Shown: positions 1 to 5,140 of the stretch, in pieces | Layout of the letters: the number at the start of each line of letters is the position of its first letter | Position numbering within the stretch: position 1 is the first letter of the stretch | NCBI GenBank assembly: GCA_003455715.1 | Contig: DMQJ01000422.1 | Location: forward strand, 1-5,140 | Reading direction: 5' to 3' | DNA length: 5,140 nucleotides | DNA from: Acidimicrobiaceae bacterium | GTDB lineage: Bacteria > Actinomycetota > Acidimicrobiia > Acidimicrobiales > Ilumatobacteraceae | Notes under the pieces: generated by a model | The model's database searches: none | Told to the model about the DNA's origin: nothing | Seen by the model: only the letters and a program-made list of their open reading frames with translations | Made by a program: the position numbers and the translations under genes

Positions 1-1026
1 CCTGGCGATGCCCACATGCCGAACGACGCTGGGCGCTGGCGACCGCTGGTAGCGACGGCTCGTGGGTTGGCCGCGGCGCATCCGGCGCTCGAAGCGGCGG
101 TGCCGACGATCGAGCCGCACTTCGGCAGCGACAGCCGCCTCCGCCGCATCGTCGGGGAGGCCACGTGGTTGCGCCAGCACGCCCACGACGTGGAGCTCGT
201 TCATCACGGCGGCGGCACCGCACCACTCCGGGCGCACCGTCCGTACGTGCTCACCATTCACGACCTCCAGTTCCGCACCTATCCGGAGTACTTCACGCGG
301 GTGAAGCGGGCGTATCTCGGCAGCGTCATCCCTCGTTCAGTTCGCCGGGCGACCGTGGTGACGGTGCCCAGCGAGTACGTGCGCGACTCGGTGGTGCAGG
401 CCTACGGTGCCGACCCCGATCGGGTCATGGTGGTGCCGCACGGCATCGAGGCCGGGTTGGCCACCGACGCCACGCCCGACGCCGAACTGCGCGAGCGCTA
501 CCAGTTGGGCGCCGGACCTGTCGTGGTGTACCCCGCCGTCACACATCCTCACAAGAACCATGCGTTCTTGTTGGAGTTGATGGAGCGTCATTGGCGCGAT
601 CCGCACCTGCGGTTGGTGCTCACCGGTGGCCAGGGCTTGGCCGACCACGTGGTGGCTGGCTGCACCGATCCGCGGGTGCGTCGTCTCGGCAGAGTGTCCG
701 ACGCCGATCGCAATGGGCTGTTGGCGATGGCGACCGCCCTGGTGTTCCCGAGCCGCTACGAAGGGTTCGGCGCACCCCTCATCGAAGCCATGACAATGGG
801 TGCTCCGGTGGTGTGCGCCGACGTCACGTGCATGCCCAGCATCGTCGGCGACGCGGGGCTCGTCCTTCCGTTGCGGCCCGATGCGTGGGCCGATGCGTTG
901 CATGAGGTGAGCCGTCGGCGCGACGAGTTGGTGGCTGCCGGTCGCCGCCGGGCACTCGACTTCACGGCGGTGGCCAGCGGGCGCGCGTTGGCGGCGGCGT
1001 ACACGCGAGCGTTGGAGTTGTCATGA
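1..1026 (+). CDS. Family-4 (GT-B) glycosyltransferase, 5' end outside the window
   Basis: Probable cytoplasmic sugar transferase using a nucleotide-sugar donor. The frame is open to base 1, so the ATG at 16 is probably internal. The first visible residues already lie in the N-terminal domain, and the usual first strand and glycine-rich loop are missing, perhaps 50-80 residues. Numbered from that ATG, the acceptor-domain signature TIHDLQF is at 80-86 and the linker PSEYVRDS followed by VVPHGIE at 118-145. The donor domain begins with VVVYPAVTHPHKNH (169-182), where the lysine-asparagine pair is typical of GT4. The donor-binding EX7E motif is intact (E249 and E257 in PSRYEGFGAPLIEAM). The C-terminal helix ends at the TGA of 1024-1026, which overlaps the next start codon. 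Family assignment is firm; donor and acceptor cannot be read from the sequence. The neighbours suggest surface glycan assembly. Confidence 0.9.
   Translation, partial: PGDAHMPNDAGRWRPLVATARGLAAAHPALEAAVPTIEPHFGSDSRLRRIVGEATWLRQHAHDVELVHHGGGTAPLRAHRPYVLTIHDLQFRTYPEYFTRVKRAYLGSVIPRSVRRATVVTVPSEYVRDSVVQAYGADPDRVMVVPHGIEAGLATDATPDAELRERYQLGAGPVVVYPAVTHPHKNHAFLLELMERHWRDPHLRLVLTGGQGLADHVVAGCTDPRVRRLGRVSDADRNGLLAMATALVFPSRYEGFGAPLIEAMTMGAPVVCADVTCMPSIVGDAGLVLPLRPDAWADALHEVSRRRDELVAAGRRRALDFTAVASGRALAAAYTRALELS
1014..1017 (+). promoter_or_regulatory. Ribosome binding site of the WcaI/WbuB-like glycosyltransferase
   Basis: A GGAG core lies 5 nt before the ATG at 1023, inside the last codons of the upstream glycosyltransferase. 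It supports this start and fits translational coupling through the ATGA overlap. It is the only clear Shine-Dalgarno sequence among the visible internal junctions. Confidence 0.5.
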
Positions 1027-2294
1027 CCGACCAGCCGTTGTGCATTGCCGTGCTCTGCCCTCACTTTGCGCCCGACACTGCGCCCACCGGTGAGGTCATC
1101 ACCCGCATCGTGCACGAACTCGTCGCGCTCGGTCACGAGGTGCACGTGGTCGCAGCCCTGCCCTGGTATCGCCAGCACCGCATCGAGCCCGGCTGGGAGG
1201 GGAGGTGGGTGCGTCGCGAACGCACCGAGTGGGGCTCTATCACCAGGGTGAACCCGTTCCCAGGTGGCGACAAGCGCAACCTTCTGCGCAGGGCCGCAGG
1301 ATTCGCCGGGTTCAGCGCGCTCGCGGGACTCGTCTCGCTTCGCGGTGGTCGTGTCGACGCCGTCATCGCCATGTCGCCGCCGCTCACGATGGGTCTCACG
1401 GGTTGGGTCACCCACCTGGTGCGCAGAGGGCCGCTGGTGTTCAACATCCAAGACGTCTTCCCCGATGCAGCCGTCGAGACCGGTGCCATCACCAACCAGC
1501 GCATCATCGCCATCGCACGCTGGCTCGAGCGCGTCAGCTACCACCGTGCCGCCGCCGTCACCGTGCTCAGCGACGACCTCGCCGACAACGTACGCGCCAA
1601 GGTGCGGCCCGCTCACCGGCCCCGGGTACACGTCATCCCCAACTTCGTCGACACCGAGTTCATCCGGCCTGCCGACCGGCTGACGAGTTACCGGCGCGAG
1701 TTGGGCATTGGCGACGAGCCAGTGGTGCTCTACGCCGGCAACGTGGGCTACTCGCAGTCGCTGGAGATGGTGGTCGATGCGGCGGCCGAGTTCCCGGAGG
1801 CCACGTTTCTCATCAACGGCGACGGTGCGGCGCGGGTGTCGTTACAGGAGCGTGCCGCCCATCTACCCAACGTGCGATTCAGCGGCTACCAACCGAAGGA
1901 ACGGGTGCCTGAGGTGCTGGCCACGGGCGACATCCATCTGGTGCCGTTGAAAGCAGGCCTGGGGCGGGTGAGCGTTCCGTCGAAGACGTACAGCATTCTC
2001 GCTGCCGGGCGACCGGTGCTGGCAGCCATCGACCCGGGCACGGAGGTGCCGAGAATGCTTGCTGCCAGCGGAGGAGGGGTCGCCGTGCCGCCCGACGACC
2101 CGGAAGCCTTTCGGACCGGGTTGACTCAACTGTTGGGCAGCCCGGCGACGGCGGTGGCGATGGGTGCCGCCGGACGGTCGTGGGTGGAGGGAGCAGCGTC
2201 GCCGGCCGCCGTGGCAGGCGCTTACGAGCGGCTGATCCGGGGCCTGGCCCGCCCGAGCGCAGGGCGAACTGGTTTTCCTGCTCCGAGGCGATAG
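1023..2294 (+). CDS. WcaI/WbuB-like family-4 glycosyltransferase
   Basis: Cytoplasmic or membrane-associated GT-B transferase resembling WcaI (colanic acid) and WbuB (O-antigen), enzymes that add a sugar to a lipid-linked glycan precursor. The 423 residues match the usual length. The N-terminal domain opens with IAVLCPHFAPDTAPTGE (8-24), the family's typical first strand and loop. VFNIQDVFPDAAVETGAI (139-156) is the most diagnostic motif. VIPNFVDTEFI (204-214) forms the interdomain linker, and the donor domain follows with VLYAGNVGYSQSLE (235-248). The classical EX7E motif is absent: the equivalent segment is VSVPSKTYSILAAGRPVLA (316-334), with V316 and S324 at the two Glu positions. I take this PSK form to be a trait of the WcaI group, not damage. 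The start is set by the first strand and the GGAG site. The tail after residue 408 is basic and low in complexity. Specific sugar unknown. Confidence 0.9.
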   Translation: MTDQPLCIAVLCPHFAPDTAPTGEVITRIVHELVALGHEVHVVAALPWYRQHRIEPGWEGRWVRRERTEWGSITRVNPFPGGDKRNLLRRAAGFAGFSALAGLVSLRGGRVDAVIAMSPPLTMGLTGWVTHLVRRGPLVFNIQDVFPDAAVETGAITNQRIIAIARWLERVSYHRAAAVTVLSDDLADNVRAKVRPAHRPRVHVIPNFVDTEFIRPADRLTSYRRELGIGDEPVVLYAGNVGYSQSLEMVVDAAAEFPEATFLINGDGAARVSLQERAAHLPNVRFSGYQPKERVPEVLATGDIHLVPLKAGLGRVSVPSKTYSILAAGRPVLAAIDPGTEVPRMLAASGGGVAVPPDDPEAFRTGLTQLLGSPATAVAMGAAGRSWVEGAASPAAVAGAYERLIRGLARPSAGRTGFPAPRR

Positions 2295-2306
2295 CCTCGC
2301 ACCCTC
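2269..2306 (+). promoter_or_regulatory. Candidate leaderless promoter for the unknown membrane protein gene
   Basis: TAGCCT at 2292-2297 has the T, A and final T that matter most in a -10 box and lies 9 nt before the GTG at 2307. Transcription could therefore begin at or next to the start codon. The bases between them (CGCACCCTC) contain no Shine-Dalgarno sequence, which agrees with leaderless translation. The -35 position at 17-bp spacing (CTGGTT, 2269-2274) is a poor match to TTGACA. Coupled translation from the preceding gene, 12 nt upstream, is a valid alternative. Confidence 0.3.
2284..2299 (+). other. Perfect 6-bp hairpin around the TAG stop codon
   Basis: CGAGGC (2284-2289) and GCCTCG (2294-2299) are exact inverse complements around a GATA loop. 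The TAG stop of the WcaI/WbuB-like gene occupies the end of the loop and the first base of the right arm. No T-run follows, so it does not look like an intrinsic terminator. It may be chance in GC-rich DNA, or it may affect termination or entry into the next gene. Confidence 0.4.
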
Positions 2307-3065
2307 GTGGCTCCGTCATCCTCCGCCAAGAAAGTCGCCAAGCTCGCGTCACGCGGCCGGGGCAAGAAGGTCCGCTTCTCGGGCGGCACTACCTTCCCCA
2401 CGGTCGTGGCGCTGTCGTCGCTGGCCATGGTGGGCCTCATCGCCTACGGCAAGGTATCGATGCCCAGTGAGGCCAGCGGTAGCCCGCAGGCCGGCGACCA
2501 GTGGACGATGGCCTACGAGTTCCGCGTGTGCGACACCACGTTCACGCTGGAGGGCCAGCCCGAAGACCTCACCGAGCAGGAAGCGTCAGCGGGCGATGCA
2601 GTCGACCTGCAGAGCGGCATCCCGAGTTCGGTGGGCTTCATCAACTACCGGCCCGAAGTCGGCGGCAACACGGGTGGCAAGGCTCGCTTGGGTGTCTTCC
2701 TCGACTCGTACGAGGTCAGCGTCAACACCGACCGCATCGTCATCCCCGGCAACCAGGCCGATGGTGAGGAAGTCGTCTACGACATCGACGACAGCAGCGT
2801 GTTCGATGGCACGTCGTGCGAAGGTGAAGACGCCGAGATCAAGGTGCGCGTGTGGAACGACGCGTCCACCGGTGCCTTCCAAGACAAGATCACCGACTTC
2901 CACGGTCTGAAGTTCACCAAGAACGGCATGGCGTTCGTCATCGCCATCGTGCCTGCCGACGACGACAACTTCGAGATTCCCAAGCCGGCCACTGCGTCGC
3001 GGCTCGAAGACTTCGGCGTCATCGGTGAAGGCAGCGGCGACGACGCGGCCGACACCAACGGCTGA
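2307..3065 (+). CDS. Unrecognised single-pass membrane protein with acidic outer domain
   Basis: I do not recognise a family. The 252-residue product has three parts. Residues 1-29 carry eight Lys/Arg and no Asp/Glu. One hydrophobic segment runs from about 30 to 48 (FPTVVALSSLAMVGLIAYG). The remaining 200 or so residues form a soluble domain with about 39 Asp/Glu against 12 Lys/Arg. The positive-inside rule places the N-terminus in the cytoplasm and the acidic domain outside. No signal-peptidase site is evident, so the segment is probably an uncleaved anchor. The outer domain has exactly two cysteines (C75, C171), which could form a disulfide, and a beta-rich middle (for example GVFLDSYEVSVNTDRIVI, 129-146). 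The tail is low in complexity and rich in Asp and Gly. GTG is chosen because it is the first start after the in-frame TAG; the later ATG at 2427 would cut into the membrane segment. Position among sugar genes suggests an envelope or glycan role, but that is context only. Confidence 0.75.
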   Translation: MAPSSSAKKVAKLASRGRGKKVRFSGGTTFPTVVALSSLAMVGLIAYGKVSMPSEASGSPQAGDQWTMAYEFRVCDTTFTLEGQPEDLTEQEASAGDAVDLQSGIPSSVGFINYRPEVGGNTGGKARLGVFLDSYEVSVNTDRIVIPGNQADGEEVVYDIDDSSVFDGTSCEGEDAEIKVRVWNDASTGAFQDKITDFHGLKFTKNGMAFVIAIVPADDDNFEIPKPATASRLEDFGVIGEGSGDDAADTNG

Positions 3066-4069
3066 TGCGAGCCGTCGTGCTCGTCGGCGGGTTCGGCACC
3101 CGCCTGCGCCCACTCACCAACTCGGTACCGAAGCCGATGTTGCCGGTGGGCCATGTGCCCATCATCGAACGACTGGTGGCCAACCTCGCTCGCGGTGGTG
3201 TCACCGAGGTCACCCTTGCGCTGGGCTTCCGCCCTGAGCCATTCGTCGCCGCCTTCCCCGATGGCGAGTGTGCCGGGGTGGCGTTGCGCTATGCGGTGGA
3301 GCCCGAGCCGCTCGACACGGCCGGCGCCATCCGCTTCGCCGCCGACGCGTCCGGCATCGACGACACGTTCGTGGTGGCCAACGGCGATGTGCTCACCGAT
3401 CTCGACGTGTCGCAGCTGGTGGCGTTCCATCGCGCCAACAGCGCCGAAGCCACCATCCACCTCATCGGTGTGCCCGATCCGTCCGCGTTCGGTGTAGTGG
3501 CGCTACAACCCGACGGTCGCGTCGAACGGTTCGTCGAGAAGCCGGCGCCCGGCACCGAGCCCAGCAACCTCATCAACGCGGGCACGTACGTGCTCGAACC
3601 CAGCGTGCTGGCGCGCATCCCGCAGGGCCAGAAGGTGTCGATCGAGCGGGCGACGTTCCCCGCCGTGGTGGCCGACGGGGGCCTGTTCGCGTTGGCCACC
3701 GACGACTACTGGCTCGATACCGGTCGCCCCGAGTTGTACCTGCAAGCCAACCTCGATGTGGTTCGTGGTGTGCGCCGATCCGACCGATGCGTTGCGGTGG
3801 CCGACGGGGCGCGAGTCGCTTCCGATGCCATCCTCGACGACGCGGTCGTGGCTGCAGGGGCCTCGGTGGGTGCGGGTGCCGTGGTGGCGCGCAGCGTGGT
3901 GCTGGCTGGCGCGTCGGTGGGCGATGGCGCTCAGGTGGCAGACTCGGTGGTCATGGGCCAGGTCGGCGCCGGCGCAACGGTGAACGAGTGTGTGGTGGGA
4001 GCTGAGGGCGTGGTTGCCCCCGGCGAGCACCTGCGCGGTGTGAAGCGCCCCGACCCCGACGCGTCGTGA
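3065..4069 (+). CDS. Sugar-1-phosphate nucleotidylyltransferase, GDP-mannose pyrophosphorylase-like
   Basis: Couples a sugar-1-phosphate to an NTP, giving an NDP-sugar and pyrophosphate in the cytoplasm. The N-terminal Rossmann-like domain carries the signature GGFGTRLRPLT (8-18) and PKPMLPVG (22-29) with K23. It continues with the substrate loop EPLDTAGAI (81-89), the metal-binding NGD (106-108), FVEKP (156-160), NAG (171-173) and DYWLDTGRPELYLQAN (214-229). The last motif resembles the GMPPB/ManC-type group, so mannose-1-phosphate with GTP is the best guess; glucose-1-phosphate enzymes share most of these motifs. From about residue 244 to 320 hexapeptide-like repeats (AGASVGAGAVV, AGASVGDGAQV, GQVGAGATV) predict a left-handed beta-helix, usual in this family for oligomerisation or allostery. 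The 334-residue length is slightly below eukaryotic GMPPB. ATG 3065 overlaps the previous TGA by one base (TGATG) and places the signature at the N-terminus. No clear Shine-Dalgarno sequence precedes it, so coupled translation is likely. Confidence 0.92.
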   Translation: MRAVVLVGGFGTRLRPLTNSVPKPMLPVGHVPIIERLVANLARGGVTEVTLALGFRPEPFVAAFPDGECAGVALRYAVEPEPLDTAGAIRFAADASGIDDTFVVANGDVLTDLDVSQLVAFHRANSAEATIHLIGVPDPSAFGVVALQPDGRVERFVEKPAPGTEPSNLINAGTYVLEPSVLARIPQGQKVSIERATFPAVVADGGLFALATDDYWLDTGRPELYLQANLDVVRGVRRSDRCVAVADGARVASDAILDDAVVAAGASVGAGAVVARSVVLAGASVGDGAQVADSVVMGQVGAGATVNECVVGAEGVVAPGEHLRGVKRPDPDAS

Positions 4070-4962
4070 ACGTCGTGGTGGTGGGTGGGGCCGGTTTCGT
4101 CGGCTCGCATCTCACCGAACGGTTACTTGCCGAGGGGCATTCGGTCGATGTCGTCGACGACCTGCGATGCGGTTCCTTGGCCAACCTGGCAGCAGCCCGG
4201 TCGCTCGGTGGCGAGTTGAAGATCCACACCCTCGATGCAGCGGCGCCAGAGTTCGCCGACCTGGTGGCGATGCGGCGACCAGAAGTGGTGTATCACCTCG
4301 GTGTGCTGCCACCGGGCCAACCGGCTGAGCACACCGCCGGAGCCTCGCTGGCGTCGGTGCTGGCGGTGTTGGAGGCCGCTCGGCTGCACGGCCCGGTGAA
4401 GGTGGTGGTCGCGCTGTCGGCGGTGTCGCTCTACGGCGACGTACCCAGCCGCGAGCAACCCGTGAAGGAGGCCACGCCGTGGAAGCCTGTTGGGTTGCGC
4501 GGTGTGGTCGCCAAGGCGATCGCCGAACTGTTGGTGGCATACCGCGAGTTGCACGCCGTCGAGTTCACTGGCCTCGCCATGGGCAATGTGTACGGGCCGC
4601 GTCAGCGCGCTGATGGGGGAGTGGTGGCCGCGTTCGCCCACGCGCGCCGCGACGGCGTCACTCCGATGATCCACGGCGACGGTCGCCAGACACGCGACTT
4701 CCTCTACGTCGACGATGCGGTTGATGCGCTCGTACGTGCCGGCCAACGCGGCGGAGGGCTGGTGGTCAACATCGGCACCGGCGTCGCCACGTCGGTGCGC
4801 GAGGTGTGGGATGCCATGGCCGGCCCGAGCGGCCGCCCGGGTGCACCCTCGCCACGCAGGGAGGCCGATGTGCAGCGATGCGCGCTGGCCATCACCCGCG
4901 CTCGCATCCAGCTGGCCTGGGCTCCCTGGACCGACCTGGCCACCGGCCTGCGCGAACTGTAG
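4066..4962 (+). CDS. Extended-SDR nucleotide-sugar epimerase/dehydratase homologue with altered active site
   Basis: Rossmann-fold NAD(P)-binding protein of the GalE/RmlB type, 298 residues. Cofactor and substrate motifs are kept: GGAGFVGS (7-14), the acidic VVDDL (29-33), NVYGPRQ (174-180), RDFLYVDDAV (210-219) and NIGTG (235-239). The catalytic parts are not. In the SxxxYxxxK arrangement, anchoring on LYGD (122-125) and on K150 with E154 puts A119 at the Ser/Thr position (S118 is one residue off) and G146 at the Tyr position; only K150 remains. HLAA has become HLGV (77-80), the usual Asn of the NxxGT helix is S94, and the C-terminal LGW is LAW (283-285). The protein may be non-catalytic, catalyse a different reaction, or belong to a divergent subfamily. 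The GTG start overlaps the previous TGA (GTGA) and is fixed because the Rossmann strand begins at residue 2. No Shine-Dalgarno sequence is seen. Donor sugar unknown. Confidence 0.88.
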   Translation: MNVVVVGGAGFVGSHLTERLLAEGHSVDVVDDLRCGSLANLAAARSLGGELKIHTLDAAAPEFADLVAMRRPEVVYHLGVLPPGQPAEHTAGASLASVLAVLEAARLHGPVKVVVALSAVSLYGDVPSREQPVKEATPWKPVGLRGVVAKAIAELLVAYRELHAVEFTGLAMGNVYGPRQRADGGVVAAFAHARRDGVTPMIHGDGRQTRDFLYVDDAVDALVRAGQRGGGLVVNIGTGVATSVREVWDAMAGPSGRPGAPSPRREADVQRCALAITRARIQLAWAPWTDLATGLREL

Positions 4963-4968
4963 AAGCGG

Positions 4969-5140
4969 CTACGCCGAGACCCCTGCTGCTGCGAGGGTGG
5001 CCCGGGCGAGCTCGGCGGCGACGGCGGGCTCGGGCAGGATGCTCGGGTGGGCCATGGGGCGCCCACCTTCCGCGTCGACTGCGGCCGCGAGCGCGTTATC
5101 CGCCGGGGTGGGCTCCAAACACCAGGCACCGGCGGCCTCG
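4969..5140 (-). CDS. C-terminal fragment of an unrecognised convergent gene
   Basis: On the - strand a frame is open from the right edge to a TAG (4971-4969), giving the last 56 residues of a protein that begins outside the window. Third codon positions are mostly G or C, and the ending is a plausible Ala-rich helix (AVAAELARATLAAAG near the C-terminus) after a Pro/Gly-containing stretch with WCLEPTPADN. The + strand frame over the same bases would encode an implausible run of Cys, Gly and Arg, so the - strand reading is preferred. I cannot assign a family. Its stop lies 6 bp from the stop of the epimerase homologue, so the two transcripts meet tail to tail. Confidence 0.6.
   Translation of the reverse strand, partial: EAAGAWCLEPTPADNALAAAVDAEGGRPMAHPSILPEPAVAAELARATLAAAGVSA

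Noticed and set aside
756..1631. Long - strand open frame of 291 codons across the two glycosyltransferase genes.
   Set aside because: It lies antisense to two genes with intact motifs, reads as low-information His/Gly/Asp-rich sequence, and is a normal by-product of high GC.
1968..2024. Missing EX7E motif in the WcaI/WbuB-like transferase, considered as an inactivating change.
   Set aside because: The PSK...AAGRPVLA form at this place is typical of the WcaI/WbuB group, so it is a family trait.
4077..4090. G-rich run GG-T-GG-T-GGG-T-GGGG just inside the epimerase homologue, a possible two-tetrad G-quadruplex.
   Set aside because: It encodes the Val-Val-Gly-Gly part of the Rossmann motif in a GC-rich codon set, so coding constraint explains it.
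4966..4976. CGGC-TAC-GCCG small inverted repeat at the convergent gene ends, considered as a terminator.
   Set aside because: The stem is only 4 bp with no T-run on either strand; expected by chance in this composition.
5000..5020. Short palindromes such as GCCCGGGC and CGAGCTCG near the right edge.
   Set aside because: Common by chance at this GC content and located within the likely coding frame on the - strand.
4704..5129. - strand frame of 141 codons over the end of the epimerase homologue and the right edge.
   Set aside because: Pro/Ser/Arg-rich with no family signature, and it conflicts with both the epimerase homologue and the better-supported - strand frame ending at 4969.

Overview
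The window reads as a compact stretch of a high-GC (about two-thirds G+C by eye) bacterial chromosome, most likely actinobacterial. G or C dominates third codon positions, GTG starts occur, and one gene appears to lack any ribosome binding site behind a TANNNT-like -10. The look fits Acidimicrobiia/Ilumatobacter-type genomes, but the class-level guess is inference and no marker gene is present.

Five genes run left to right on the + strand, packed almost without gaps: (1) a GT-B family-4 glycosyltransferase that enters from the left edge without its N-terminus (1-1026); (2) a WcaI/WbuB-like family-4 glycosyltransferase (1023-2294); (3) an unrecognised single-pass membrane protein with a very basic cytoplasmic tail and a strongly acidic outer domain (2307-3065); (4) a sugar-1-phosphate nucleotidylyltransferase with a C-terminal left-handed beta-helix, GDP-mannose pyrophosphorylase-like (3065-4069); (5) an extended-SDR nucleotide-sugar epimerase/dehydratase homologue whose catalytic positions are substituted (4066-4962). 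Junctions are ATGA, a 12-nt gap, TGATG and GTGA, so this is an operon or the end of one. A partial gene of unknown function converges from the right on the - strand (4969-5140), leaving 6 bp between the two stop codons.

Taken together, gene 4 would make an activated sugar, gene 5 would bind or modify a nucleotide sugar, and genes 1 and 2 would transfer sugars onto a lipid-linked or surface glycan. Gene 3 is the unexplained part: an anchored outer-domain protein embedded in the sugar genes. The points most worth a second look are the loss of the catalytic Ser/Thr and Tyr in gene 5, the unknown gene 3, and the gene 2/gene 3 junction. There a single TAG codon separates two reading frames in the same phase, inside a perfect 6-bp hairpin that also overlaps a possible leaderless promoter. 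I saw no tRNA, rRNA, CRISPR array, insertion sequence or attachment site, and no stretch over 300 bases lacks a gene.
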